Shown: positions 8,416 to 16,386, counted from the stretch's first letter. The stretch: DNA of 19,812 bases from an uncultured Lachnospiraceae bacterium (GCA_934370915.1 CAKRNI010000022.1:1-19812), one strand, 5' to 3'. Made by a program: numbers and translations. Notes: a model not told the origin generated them from the sequence alone.

Positions 8416-10620
8416 TCACTGGTCGTCCAGTCTGATTCCCGCAAGCGCCGCTGCGAACGCATTGTTCACCGGTTCTTCCGCCTCTCTTTTCTGACGGTTT
8501 AAATATCTTGCTACATCCTTCTTCGAGATGCCTGCACCCTCTTTTTCTCTCCGGCTCTTAAATGCAGAGAGCTTTTCCCTGTGACCGCAGGAGCAGACGA
8601 AGATCTGTCCATCCCCTTTTCCGCGCAGCTCCATCCGTTTATGGCAGACCGGACAGCGGGCATTGGATGTCCTTGCGACAGTCTCCCTGTATCCGCATTC
8701 CCTGTCCTGACAGACGAGCATCTCGCTGTTCTTTCCCTTTACGGACAGAAGGAATTTTCCGCACTGCGGGCAGCGCTTTCCGGTCATGTTATCGTGACGG
8801 AAGCGTCCCTGTCCCTGTTTGATCTCGGAGATCAGATCCTCGGAGTAGCTTCGGATTTCCTTCATAAAGGCTGTCCGGCTCTCCATTCCTTTCGCGATGG
8901 CAGAAAGGCGCATTTCCCACTCAGCTGTCATATCCGGCTTTTTCAGATCTTCCGGCACCAGTTCCAGAAGCTGCTTTGCCTTGGAGGTGAGCCAGATCTC
9001 CTTCCCCTTTTTTTCAAGGAGGAATGAGGAGAACAGTTTTTCAATGATATCCGCTCTCGTGGCTACGGTTCCCAGACCGCCCGTCTCGCCAAGGGTCTTT
9101 GCGAGCGCCTTATCATTCGATTCCATAAATGATATCGGATTTTCCATGGCCGATAAGAGAAGACTCTCCGTAAATCTCGCTGGCGGCTTCGTTTTTCCTT
9201 CCGTCAGAATAAAACGGGTATTGGTGAAAGAATCACCCTCAGAAAGCTCCGGAAGATTCTGGCTGCGCTCGGACTCAGACTCCGGATCCGTTGTTTCCAT
9301 CAGCTCATCCGGCTCCTCATACACCGCTTTCCAGCCTGCGGACTTCACAATGTTTCCGTGGGCAGTAAAACTCTCACCGCCGCTCTCCGCGACGACCGAT
9401 GTCTGTTCATATTCATACGCCGGATACAGCACTGCAAGAAATCTCCGCACCACAAGATCATAGATCCGTCTCTCATCGATCGTCATATGGGTGAGATCCA
9501 CGAACTGTTCCGTCGGGATGATCGCATGGTGGTCAGAGACCTTCGCATCGTTTACAAATCCCGGTCTTGCCTTGATTTCCCTGTTGAACAGGGCTCCGGC
9601 AAGCTTCCGGTAGGGTCCCACCGCGCAGGCCTTCAGCCTTTCCCGGATCGTCGGCACGATATCCGCAGTCAGATAGCGGGAATCGGTTCTCGGGTATGTT
9701 AACACTTTATGATTCTCGTAGAGTCTCTGCATGATATCAAGGGTCTTCTTTGCCGGATAGTCAAACCGACGGTTCGCCTCCCTCTGGAGCTCTGTGAGAT
9801 CATATAAAAGCGGTGGCTCCGTGCGCTTCGGTGTCTTCTTCACGGAGACGATCTTAAGAGGCATTCCGGATATTTTCTCCAGGATCATCTGCATCCTCTC
9901 CTTATCAAAAGAGGACGTGCTGTTCGATTTTCTGTCTCTCCAGATAAACCTTAAAGCTCCTGCATCTGCCCGGAGTCCGTAATATGGCTTCGGAACAAAG
10001 TTCCTGATCTGTTCCTCCCTCTTCGCGATCATGGCCAGCGTCGGTGTCTGGACGCGCCCGCAGGATAACTGGGCATTATATTTGCAGGTCAACGCTCTTG
10101 TGGCGTTAATCCCCACAAGCCAGTCCGCCTCCGCACGGCACATGGCGGCAGCGTAGAGCGGTTCATACTCCTTCCCGCTTTTCAGCGAAGCGAAGCCTTC
10201 CCGGATCGCCTTGTCCGTCACGGAAGAGATCCAGAGACGTTTCAGGGGCTTATCCGTCCCCGCCTTTTTTAAGATCAGTCTTGCAACAAGCTCGCCTTCC
10301 CGTCCGGCATCCGTGGCAATCACGATGGCACCCACATCTTTCCTGTGGATCTGGCTCTTTACCGCCTGATACTGTTTTCCGGTCTGCTTTATGACCTCCA
10401 GACGAAAGGTTTCCGGCATCATCGGGAGGTCTTCCATCTTCCATTCTTTATATTTCTTATCGTAGTCCTCCGGATCCGCCAGAGTCACCAGATGCCCTAA
10501 TGCCCAGGTGACGATATAGTTATCACCTTCCAGACATCCGTTTCCGGAACGGCTGCATTTTAAGACACGCGCGATGTCGCGTCCCACCGAAGGTTTCTCG
10601 GCAATGACAAGTGTTTTCAC
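8416..10620 (-). CDS. topB: DNA topoisomerase III
   Basis: This type IA topoisomerase has 734 residues, close to Bacillus TopB (about 727). It decatenates single-stranded interlinks in recombination and replication intermediates. The TOPRIM domain opens with KTLVIAEKPSVGRDIARVL and includes ATDAGREGELVAR (102-114); the catalytic tyrosine is Tyr309 in LTYPRTDSRYLT. QLSCGRVQTPTL and SDHHAIIPT are further type IA signatures. The C-terminus has two four-Cys zinc ribbons (Cys617/620/637/642 and 656/659/676/678), then a basic tail. The GTG at 10620 is preferred because AGAGGAG sits seven bases upstream; a TTG at 10644 would add eight residues inside the previous gene. The start lies four bases after the HD gene stop, indicating coupled translation. 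It could be a chromosomal or element-borne TopB; the context here is chromosomal. Confidence 0.93.
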   Translation of the reverse strand: MKTLVIAEKPSVGRDIARVLKCSRSGNGCLEGDNYIVTWALGHLVTLADPEDYDKKYKEWKMEDLPMMPETFRLEVIKQTGKQYQAVKSQIHRKDVGAIVIATDAGREGELVARLILKKAGTDKPLKRLWISSVTDKAIREGFASLKSGKEYEPLYAAAMCRAEADWLVGINATRALTCKYNAQLSCGRVQTPTLAMIAKREEQIRNFVPKPYYGLRADAGALRFIWRDRKSNSTSSFDKERMQMILEKISGMPLKIVSVKKTPKRTEPPLLYDLTELQREANRRFDYPAKKTLDIMQRLYENHKVLTYPRTDSRYLTADIVPTIRERLKACAVGPYRKLAGALFNREIKARPGFVNDAKVSDHHAIIPTEQFVDLTHMTIDERRIYDLVVRRFLAVLYPAYEYEQTSVVAESGGESFTAHGNIVKSAGWKAVYEEPDELMETTDPESESERSQNLPELSEGDSFTNTRFILTEGKTKPPARFTESLLLSAMENPISFMESNDKALAKTLGETGGLGTVATRADIIEKLFSSFLLEKKGKEIWLTSKAKQLLELVPEDLKKPDMTAEWEMRLSAIAKGMESRTAFMKEIRSYSEDLISEIKQGQGRFRHDNMTGKRCPQCGKFLLSVKGKNSEMLVCQDRECGYRETVARTSNARCPVCHKRMELRGKGDGQIFVCSCGHREKLSAFKSRREKEGAGISKKDVARYLNRQKREAEEPVNNAFAAALAGIRLDDQ

Positions 10621-10624
10621 CTGT

Positions 10625-11125
10625 TTACTCCTCTCCGCTCTCAAACATCAGCCGGAACAGACGCTTTCCGCCTTCTGTCCGGAAATTTCTGGCAAACACG
10701 CTCTTCTGGGTATCCGGCGTCGCTCCATCCTCGAAGAGATTGACGAGGAAATCCGCCTCCACGAGGATCTGGTAATCAATCCCGTCAATATTGTCATAGG
10801 TATGGTGATGACCTACCAGATAGCAGACGCGGTCAATGACCTCCTCTGGCCAGGAAAGAGCGGTGAGCATGGTCCGCGCCTCGCCCGGTCCCTCCAGCTC
10901 CTGATATTTTCCGGTGTTCCGTCCATACTTCTCTTCTGCCTTGTGAATACCGATATCATGAACGATGGCTGCCGCCTCGAGGACTTCCTGAGTATAAGGA
11001 TCAAGCTTTTCCTCCAGACCAATCAGCCTTGCAAATTCATGAACCTTTAAAAAATGCTGGATCCGCTTTACATCCCTGTCATCGTAGCGTGTCATTTCAT
11101 ATAAGAGTTCATCCAGTCTCGTCAT
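10625..11125 (-). CDS. HD-domain phosphohydrolase
   Basis: The protein has 166 residues from the chosen start MTRLDELLYEMTRYDDRDVK. HD-superfamily metal ligands are visible: an N-terminal His at 24 or 29, the HD doublet in AAAIVHDIGIHKAE (His56-Asp57), the GHHHTYDNIDG cluster (His106-108) and Asp125 in LVEADFLVNLF. This is the pattern of stand-alone HD phosphohydrolases that act on nucleotides or phosphate esters; the substrate is unknown. The ATG at 11134 is one base from its AGGAG, which is too close, whereas the second ATG at 11125 is ten bases away and is favoured. It is followed at four bases by topB, and begins 81 bases after recG with a possible own promoter. I infer an operon with topB and the GNAT gene. 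Confidence 0.83.
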   Translation of the reverse strand: MTRLDELLYEMTRYDDRDVKRIQHFLKVHEFARLIGLEEKLDPYTQEVLEAAAIVHDIGIHKAEEKYGRNTGKYQELEGPGEARTMLTALSWPEEVIDRVCYLVGHHHTYDNIDGIDYQILVEADFLVNLFEDGATPDTQKSVFARNFRTEGGKRLFRLMFESGEE

Positions 11126-11152
11126 GTGTGTCATTCTCCTCTTTATTCAAAA

Positions 11153-11188
11153 TTTATAGCATCTTTTCAGTCTGTCCGCCGTCTGTCC
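11153..11188 (-). promoter_or_regulatory. Putative promoter of the HD-topB-GNAT operon with tandem GGACAGAC boxes
   Basis: TGCTATAAA on the minus strand (11153-11161) is an extended -10 element. Where a -35 box would lie there are two direct copies of GGACAGAC, at 11170-11177 and 11181-11188, with an 11-base period, about one helical turn. No good sigma-A -35 hexamer is present, so an activator binding the repeats is plausible but unproven. Confidence 0.45.
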
Positions 11189-11206
11189 CGTACCGTTTTT
11201 TTCCCG

Positions 11207-13261
11207 TTACAGATTCAGCCTCTCATACTTCTCTTCCATAAATCGGTCGAGACGTTTTTTCAATTCCTGATTCTCTTCCTCCTCCAGATCCTCATCCCGC
11301 TCCAGAAGCCGGTTCACATCCTCGGAAACTTTCTTAAGGGTCACCGCGTCCGTATAGATATCCGCCAGCCGGAACTCCAGATCGCCGCTCTGGCGGATTC
11401 CGAAGATATCGCCGGGGCCGCGAAGCTTCAGGTCTTCGGAGGCTATATAGAAACCGTCGTTAGACTTATTTAGAACATCCAGACGCCGGTTCTTCTCCTT
11501 ATTGCCGGAGGCATTCACCATAATGCAGTAGGACTGCCTGTCCCCTCGTCCGACACGACCGCGGAGCTGATGGAGCTGCGCCAGACCGAACCTTTCGGCG
11601 TTCTCGATCATCATCACCGTGGCATTCGGCACATTCACCCCGACTTCTATGACCGTCGTGGAGACAAGAACCTGAATCTCCCCCGCAGCAAATTTTTCCA
11701 TGATCTGATTCTTCTCTTTTCCCTTCATTTTCCCATGAAGGTACTCCACCCGTATCCCCGGCAGATGCTCCCTGAGAACCTTTGTATAATCCAGAACATT
11801 CTCAGCCTCGATCATCTCACTCTCCTCCACCATCGGGCAGATCACATAGGCCTGTCGGCCATTTTTGACCTCATTTTCAATAAATCGATATGCCCGTGGG
11901 CGATAGCTCTTATCCACCACACAGTTCTTTATGGGAAGGCGGTTCGCCGGAAGCTCATCGATAACGGAAATATCGAGATCCCCATACAGGATGATCGCCA
12001 GTGTCCTTGGGATCGGGGTAGCACTCATGACCAGCACGTGGGGCATCTGTCCCTTATTTCCGAACATCTCCCTCTGGGCAACACCGAACCGGTGCTGCTC
12101 GTCCGTGATGACAAGCGCAAGTTTGTCGTAAATCACCTTCTCCTGGATCAGGGCGTGGGTGCCTATGATCATGTCTGCCTCGTGGGAGGCAACTTTCCCA
12201 TAGGCGATGCGTTTTTCCTTTGCCGTCATGGATCCGGTGATAAGGACCACGTTTTTATCCACACCGTGCTTTTGAAAGAGTTCCGTCACAGATTCGAAAT
12301 GCTGTCTCGCAAGAACTTCCGTCGGAACCATAAGTGCTCCCTGATATCCATTCTCACAGACTGCCAGAAGCGCCAGTACCGCTATGATCGTCTTACCGGA
12401 GCCAACATCCCCCTGGACCAGCCGGTTCATGACAGAACCGCTTCCAAGGTCTTTCAGCACCTCCTCTAACGTCCGCAGCTGGGCGTTTGTGAGCTTGTAC
12501 GGCAGCTCATCCAGAAGTCTTCTGCATTCATCCTGCTTTTTTACAGGGAACAGGCTCTGTACATTCTGGCGTTTATCCTTTAAACGGCGTACCGCCAGAA
12601 GGAAAAAGAAAAACTCATCATATACGAGACGCTTTCTGGCGAATGTCAGATCTTCCTTATCTGCCGGAAAATGGATATGCTCGATCGCAAAATTATATTC
12701 CGCAAGCTCATTTGCGATTCTGAAACTTGCCGGCAGGTAATCCCGTTCCAAATTGCGGATCGCAAGGGCCTGTTCCACCGCGGAGGTGATCGTCTTATTC
12801 CCAAGTCCCTTCGTCTGGGCGTATACGGGCCGCAGGCTGGATAAAAGTCCTTCGTATGCCTCCGGCTGAAACATCTGGGGCTGCTCCATTGTGAGTCCGT
12901 TCTTTTTACGGATCACGCGTCCACGGAAAATAAAATGGCTGTCCGCCCGCAGGGTGTTCTTTAAGTAGGGCATGTGATACCAGACCAAGCGTAATTTCCC
13001 CGTCATATCGCTTATGGTCGCCTGAACGATAGAGAGACCGTTTAGATGGACTCCGGTGGCTCCTGTCTTTAAAAAACCTTCCACAGCCCCTGTCTCGCCC
13101 TCGGAGAGTTCCCCAATAGCCTGCGGTTCCCCATAGGTATCATATCCCTTTGGATAATAATGGAGCAGGTCATCAATGGTGCGGATCCCGACTTTTTCAA
13201 AGAGTTTTGCGGTTTTTTCTCCGATTCCTTTTAAGGTCTCTATGGACTGGTCGTTTGCCAC
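11207..13261 (-). CDS. recG: ATP-dependent DNA helicase RecG
   Basis: RecG drives branch migration and fork regression at stalled replication forks and Holliday junctions. From the GTG at 13261 the protein has 684 residues, the family's normal length. It opens with a helix-hairpin-helix-like wedge region (LKGIGEKTAKLFEKVGI, 10-26) and an OB-fold wedge, then superfamily 2 helicase motifs: motif I GDVGSGKT (284-291), motif Ia MVPTEVLARQHF, motif II DEQH (387-390), motif III MSATPIPRTLA, and motif VI QLRGRVGRG. The C-terminus carries the SEDLKLRGPGDIFGIRQSG signature. The GTG has AAAAGGAG ten bases upstream. An ATG at 13282 (7 residues longer) and an ATG at 13420 are also in frame, but the latter would run through a hairpin region and add an atypical extension. 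It lies downstream of fakA, as in many Firmicutes. Confidence 0.93.
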   Translation of the reverse strand: MANDQSIETLKGIGEKTAKLFEKVGIRTIDDLLHYYPKGYDTYGEPQAIGELSEGETGAVEGFLKTGATGVHLNGLSIVQATISDMTGKLRLVWYHMPYLKNTLRADSHFIFRGRVIRKKNGLTMEQPQMFQPEAYEGLLSSLRPVYAQTKGLGNKTITSAVEQALAIRNLERDYLPASFRIANELAEYNFAIEHIHFPADKEDLTFARKRLVYDEFFFFLLAVRRLKDKRQNVQSLFPVKKQDECRRLLDELPYKLTNAQLRTLEEVLKDLGSGSVMNRLVQGDVGSGKTIIAVLALLAVCENGYQGALMVPTEVLARQHFESVTELFQKHGVDKNVVLITGSMTAKEKRIAYGKVASHEADMIIGTHALIQEKVIYDKLALVITDEQHRFGVAQREMFGNKGQMPHVLVMSATPIPRTLAIILYGDLDISVIDELPANRLPIKNCVVDKSYRPRAYRFIENEVKNGRQAYVICPMVEESEMIEAENVLDYTKVLREHLPGIRVEYLHGKMKGKEKNQIMEKFAAGEIQVLVSTTVIEVGVNVPNATVMMIENAERFGLAQLHQLRGRVGRGDRQSYCIMVNASGNKEKNRRLDVLNKSNDGFYIASEDLKLRGPGDIFGIRQSGDLEFRLADIYTDAVTLKKVSEDVNRLLERDEDLEEEENQELKKRLDRFMEEKYERLNL

Positions 13262-13288
13262 CTGTTTCACGCTCCTTTTCATCTTATC

Positions 13289-13306
13289 CTGCGGTGCAGT
13301 CCGCAG
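13289..13306. repeat. Small perfect hairpin upstream of recG
   Basis: CTGCGG-TGCAGT-CCGCAG is a perfect 6-bp inverted repeat with a 6-base loop, 27 bases upstream of the chosen recG GTG. It has no U tail in either direction. It may influence translation initiation, or it may mean nothing. Confidence 0.35.
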
Positions 13307-13350
13307 CACTCTGAGAGAATGCCGGAAATTTCCCGCTTTTTGTCTCACTG

Positions 13351-13395
13351 AAAAAGCTGCCTCATCAGGTCTTTTGACCAAAGGGAGCAGCTTTT
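13351..13395 (-). terminator. Probable terminator or attenuator between fakA and recG
   Basis: On the minus strand AAAAGCTGC (13387-13395) pairs with GCAGCTTTT (13352-13360), with an inner GGTC-AAAA-GACC hairpin separated by an internal loop. Five T residues follow. The imperfect interior makes it a moderate terminator, so partial read-through into recG is likely. The rest of the fakA-recG gap (13262-13444) also holds a TGCCGG/CCGGCA inverted repeat near 13407-13433 and nothing else recognised. Confidence 0.5.
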
Positions 13396-13444
13396 CTGTC
13401 GTTATGCATTTGCCGGGCATCGAAACACCGCCGGCATTTCCCGC

Positions 13445-15154
13445 TTACTCTACAGAAAGCAGGTAGTAATAGATCGGCTGACCGCCGTCATTTAATTCAA
13501 CTTCACAGTTCGGGAATGCTGCCTGCACTTTTTCTACAAGAGCCTCAGCATCCTCCTCCGTCACATCTTCACCAAAGTAGACACTGATCAGTTCGGATTC
13601 ATCCTCCACCATGCGTTTTAAGGTCTCAAGAACGGTCTCATTGACGTTCTGTCCTACGGCGAGCATGCCGGAATCACCGATTCCCATAATATCGCCCTCG
13701 TGAATCTCCATTCCGTCAATGTTTGTATTGCGGACCGCATAAGTGATCTGTCCGGTGTGGATCCGACCCATCTCGGTTGTCATATTCTCAAGGTTTTCCT
13801 CCGGGGAAAGATCCGGGAGGAAGTTGATGAGAGCCGCGATCCCCTGTGGTACGGTTTTGGACGGAACAACAAAGATCTTCTTATCTTCCACGAGGCTCTT
13901 TGCCTGTTCTGCAGCAAGAATGATGTTCTTGTTATTCGGAAGGATGTAGATCACGTCCGCATTGACCTTCTCGATTGCATTCAACATATCCTCGGTACTC
14001 GGGTTCATCGTCTGTCCGCCCTCGATCAGGTAGTCAGCACCGATCCCCTTAAAGATCTCACCAAGGCCGTCACCGATGGATACAGCGATGAAGCCATAAG
14101 GCTTTCTCGGCTCATCAGCGGCAGGAGCATCTTCTTTTTTTGTCTCCACCGGAGTCTCCGCTGTCTGTGCAGCACCGGAAGCATTCTGGATCAGGCGTTC
14201 GTGGTGTTCCTCGCGCATATTATCGACCTTCATTCTGGAAAGAGAGCCGTAAGTCAGACCTTTCTCGAACGCGAGACCCGGATGGTTCGTATGGACATGG
14301 ACTTTAATAATATCATCGTCGGATACTACAACAACGCAGTCGCCGATGGACTCCAAATATCCTTTAAATTTCTGCTCCTCGTCCATATCGTAAGCTTTCT
14401 CCACGTTTACGATAAACTCAGTGCAGTAGCCGTACTTAATATCGGAAGTGGAAAGATCGTCACTTCCTGCAGCCACCTTCGGTTTTGCGGACTCTGTGTT
14501 TGCGGCTGCAGGCGCAGCGGCATCAAACGGAATTCCTTTTCCTAAAAGACCGTCGAGACCACCCTTCATAACCTGCATAAGGCCCTGTCCGCCGGAATCG
14601 ACAACACCCGCCTGCTTTAATACCGGAAGCATCTCCGGAGTCTGGCTTAATACATAGTCGCCTTCCTCGATCACCTGTGTTAAGAAGTCGATCACATCAT
14701 CTGTCTGTGTTGCAAGATCAACAGCCTTCTCAGCCATTCCCTTTGCCACAGTGAGGATTGTACCTTCCTTCGGCTTCATAACAGCCTTGTAGGCAGTCTC
14801 GGTTGCGCGGGTAAACGCGTTTGCCAGACTTGTCACTGTAATTTCATTGGATTCCTTGATCTCTTTTGTGAAACCGCGGAATAACTGGGATAAGATAACG
14901 CCGGAGTTACCGCGGGCGCCTCTTAAGGAACCGGATGAGAGAGCCTTCGCGATGGACTCCATTGTCGGATTCTCGATCGCAGCCACCTCTCTTGCTGCGG
15001 CCATGATCGTCATGGTCATATTGGTACCCGTATCACCGTCCGGAACCGGGAATACGTTTAATTCGTTAATCCATTCTTTTTTTGCCTCAAGGCCTTTTGC
15101 TGCGGCCAGAACCGCTTTCTGTAAGAGAGCGGCATCTACGGACTTTAATTCCAT
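13445..15154 (-). CDS. fakA: Fatty acid kinase catalytic subunit FakA (DAK2 domain, YloV-like)
   Basis: This 569-residue protein has the FakA/YloV architecture. The N-terminal DhaL/DAK2 kinase domain has VFPVPDGDTGTNM (34-46, metal-binding Asp39 and Asp41) and GSLRGARGNSGVILSQLFRG (75-94), with VVDSGGQGLM at 184-193. The middle domain contains Cys244 and the KVHVHTNHPG histidines (286, 288) that match the zinc-site ligands of characterised FakA. A C-terminal domain begins near 352. FakA phosphorylates fatty acids held by a FakB (DegV-family) protein to acyl phosphates for phospholipid synthesis. No FakB lies in this window, and its genes are usually elsewhere. An Ala/Glu/Pro-rich linker (about 324-351) separates the middle and C-terminal domains. 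The start follows AAGGAGG and lies 16 bases after yloU. Confidence 0.9.
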   Translation of the reverse strand: MELKSVDAALLQKAVLAAAKGLEAKKEWINELNVFPVPDGDTGTNMTMTIMAAAREVAAIENPTMESIAKALSSGSLRGARGNSGVILSQLFRGFTKEIKESNEITVTSLANAFTRATETAYKAVMKPKEGTILTVAKGMAEKAVDLATQTDDVIDFLTQVIEEGDYVLSQTPEMLPVLKQAGVVDSGGQGLMQVMKGGLDGLLGKGIPFDAAAPAAANTESAKPKVAAGSDDLSTSDIKYGYCTEFIVNVEKAYDMDEEQKFKGYLESIGDCVVVVSDDDIIKVHVHTNHPGLAFEKGLTYGSLSRMKVDNMREEHHERLIQNASGAAQTAETPVETKKEDAPAADEPRKPYGFIAVSIGDGLGEIFKGIGADYLIEGGQTMNPSTEDMLNAIEKVNADVIYILPNNKNIILAAEQAKSLVEDKKIFVVPSKTVPQGIAALINFLPDLSPEENLENMTTEMGRIHTGQITYAVRNTNIDGMEIHEGDIMGIGDSGMLAVGQNVNETVLETLKRMVEDESELISVYFGEDVTEEDAEALVEKVQAAFPNCEVELNDGGQPIYYYLLSVE

Positions 15155-15170
15155 GGATTTTACTTCCTCC

Positions 15171-15527
15171 TTAATCTATCACTCGAACGCCTTCAACAAA
15201 GATATTGATCTTTTCAACCGGCATTCCCGTGAACTCTTCTACTTTGTATTTCACACTCTCGATCAGGTTATCCGCTACGGTCGAGATGCTGACGCCATAG
15301 GATACGATTACGTGGAAGTCGATTTCAATTGCATTATCATTGATCGTTACATTGATTCCGTGAGTCAGGCTTTCTCTCTTTAAAAGCTTTACCAGACCGT
15401 CTTTCATACTTACTGCAGCCATTCCCACGATTCCAAAGCATTCTACCGCTGTCGTGCCGGCATAAAGAGCGATAACATCGGTGTCGATCTGGATCTGTCC
15501 CATTTTATTGTTAATACATCCCTTCAT
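15171..15527 (-). CDS. yloU: Asp23/Gls24 family envelope stress protein (YloU-like)
   Basis: This is a 118-residue Asp23/Gls24-family protein. Characteristic features are the GQIQIDTDVIALYAGTTAVE start (9-28), the ECFGIVGMA segment, the beta strand GINVTINDNAIEIDFHVIVSYG and the C-terminal EFTGMPVEKINIFVEGVRV. These proteins form soluble assemblies at the membrane and are linked to envelope homeostasis; in Firmicutes yloU is found directly upstream of fakA/yloV, as here, so a link to fatty-acid kinase or the membrane is plausible. The ATG at 15527 follows GGAGG at 8 bases. It is the first ordinary gene after the 15670-15698 promoter, with a leader of about 136 bases that holds the small arginine-rich ORF at 15552-15635. 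Confidence 0.9.
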   Translation of the reverse strand: MKGCINNKMGQIQIDTDVIALYAGTTAVECFGIVGMAAVSMKDGLVKLLKRESLTHGINVTINDNAIEIDFHVIVSYGVSISTVADNLIESVKYKVEEFTGMPVEKINIFVEGVRVID

Positions 15528-15551
15528 ACGCTAAGCCTCCATTCCTACTGA

Positions 15552-15635
15552 TTATAAGCGCCGTATCCTGATAAAAAGGCGCAAACGCCAACGATCCAGC
15601 CGTTTCATAACAGAGACCACCCGGATCATTCGCAT
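15552..15635 (-). CDS. Possible 27-residue arginine-rich leader peptide
   Basis: In the leader of yloU-fakA an ATG at 15635 is preceded by AAAGGAAC six bases upstream and opens a 27-codon ORF ending in TAA. The peptide has nine Arg and one Lys, mostly in the second half (for example RWRLRLF and RIRRL), and a hydrophobic first part. Its 3' half overlaps two mutually exclusive small hairpins. It ends 24 bases before the yloU start. This may be a regulatory leader peptide whose translation alters RNA folding, or a chance ORF. I know of no named family for it. Confidence 0.35.
   Translation of the reverse strand: MRMIRVVSVMKRLDRWRLRLFIRIRRL
15558..15589 (-). promoter_or_regulatory. Alternative hairpins in the yloU-fakA leader
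   Basis: On the transcribed strand GGCG-TTTG-CGCC (15578-15589) is followed by TTTTT (15573-15577), a tiny terminator-like hairpin. The same CGCC bases can instead join GCGCC/GGCGC (15578-15582 with 15558-15562). The two structures exclude each other and lie inside the leader ORF. The 4-bp and 5-bp stems are short, so attenuation is only a possibility. Confidence 0.3.
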
Positions 15636-15669
15636 AAAAGTTCCTTTATAATTGAACTTTAATAATCCT

Positions 15670-15698
15670 AATATACCATATCAAGTTTTCTCTGTCCA
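15670..15698 (-). promoter_or_regulatory. Promoter of the yloU-fakA operon
   Basis: TGGACA (15693-15698, 5/6 match) and TATATT (15670-15675) on the minus strand are 17 bases apart, and TGG immediately before the -10 makes it an extended -10 promoter. It points left towards yloU, back to back with the rpmB promoter about 50 bases away. Confidence 0.72.
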
Positions 15699-15748
15699 TG
15701 GGATTCCACTTATTTTTCAAAAAAATGTGAAATTTCTAAAAATTTTGC

Positions 15749-15777
15749 TTGCAAAATATTTAATCTTCTGCTATGAT
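15749..15777 (+). promoter_or_regulatory. Promoter of rpmB
   Basis: TTGCAA (15749-15754) and TATGAT (15772-15777) are 17 bases apart on the plus strand. The predicted start is near 15784. A perfect inverted repeat ATCCAT-GTT-ATGGAT (15778-15792) spans the start point and could be an operator. Confidence 0.72.
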
Positions 15778-15832
15778 ATCCATGTTATGGATTTTTGCAT
15801 CCAACCGTATGAATGATTAAGGAGGTGGAATC

Positions 15833-16018
15833 ATGGCTAAATGTGCTATTTGCGAAAAGGCGGCTCACTTTGGTAATGGAGTAAGCCATTCCCATAGAAG
15901 ATCCAATAAAATCTGGAACGCGAATGTAAAATCTGTAAAGGTTAAGGTTAACGGCGGCTCCCGCAAGATGTATGTATGCACTTCCTGCTTAAGATCCGGT
16001 CTCGTTGAGAGAGCTTAA
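15833..16018 (+). CDS. rpmB: 50S ribosomal protein L28 (zinc-binding form)
   Basis: This 61-residue protein matches bacterial L28: MAKCAICEKAAHFGNGVSHS, then SHRRSNKIWNANVKSVKVKVN and CTSCLRSGLVERA. Cys4, Cys7, Cys49 and Cys52 form two CxxC pairs, so this is the zinc-ribbon (C+) type. L28 is a component of the large ribosomal subunit. It is the only plus-strand gene in the window, with an AAGGAGG site, its own promoter and its own terminator. The divergent placement from yloU-fakA-recG is conserved in many Firmicutes. Confidence 0.97.
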   Translation: MAKCAICEKAAHFGNGVSHSHRRSNKIWNANVKSVKVKVNGGSRKMYVCTSCLRSGLVERA

Positions 16019-16049
16019 TCCTCCTTTTACAAGATAGGGAAATGAAATG

Positions 16050-16078
16050 AAGGCATCCTCATGTGAGGGTGCCTTTTT
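16050..16078 (+). terminator. Rho-independent terminator of rpmB
   Basis: AAGGCATCCTC (16050-16060) pairs with GAGGGTGCCTT (16065-16075) through 11 bp with one G-U wobble around an ATGT loop. A run of five T residues (16074-16078) ends it. Confidence 0.9.
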
Positions 16079-16128
16079 CATGTGCCCGCGTATTTTTTCA
16101 TTCAGATCTGATGTCCCAACAGAACGAT

Positions 16129-16386
16129 TCAGATACCTTTTCCAATAAAATTCCCGACCAGTTCTCCAAGCAGCGAAGCAGCCGTAAGGCCCACTACTCC
16201 TCCCACGAAAACTTTTTTCGAGATCCGCTTTGGTTCCGGCCCGTAAAACAAGGCAAAAATCAGTGAGATCATCACGATTCCCGGGAGTCTCAGTCGATCT
16301 GACAGCCAGGGAATATCCGCTAAAAGCTCCGAAACAATAATTGCTATCACGCAAAACCACCCATCGCCCTCAAAAATTGGTCCCAT
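16129..16386 (-). CDS. Small hypothetical membrane protein (85 aa)
   Basis: I do not recognise a family. The 85-residue protein has three hydrophobic stretches that could be membrane helices: about 10-25 (WFCVIAIIVSELLADI), 34-49 (PGIVMISLIFALFYGP) and 59-82 (KVFVGGVVGLTAASLLGELV, ending near Phe80). A short basic segment (PKRISKK) separates the last two. The ATG at 16386 is preceded by GAGAGGAGGATTTTT, a strong ribosome site, and a promoter with a perfect TATAAT lies just upstream, so expression is likely. It converges on rpmB, whose terminator lies between. It is probably an inner-membrane protein of unknown role. Confidence 0.7.
   Translation of the reverse strand: MGPIFEGDGWFCVIAIIVSELLADIPWLSDRLRLPGIVMISLIFALFYGPEPKRISKKVFVGGVVGLTAASLLGELVGNFIGKGI

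Noticed and set aside
9358..9702. Plus-strand ORFs opposite topB and other genes
   Set aside because: They are antisense shadows of strongly conserved genes, with no ribosome sites, no recognisable domains and low-complexity composition.
10621..10644. TTG start of topB at 10644
   Set aside because: It lies within the upstream gene, no ribosome site precedes it, and the added residues are outside the conserved TOPRIM start.
13262..13420. Long N-terminal extension of RecG from an ATG at 13420
   Set aside because: The added segment has no RecG-like residues, spans the putative terminator, and lacks a ribosome site; the GTG at 13261 gives the standard length.
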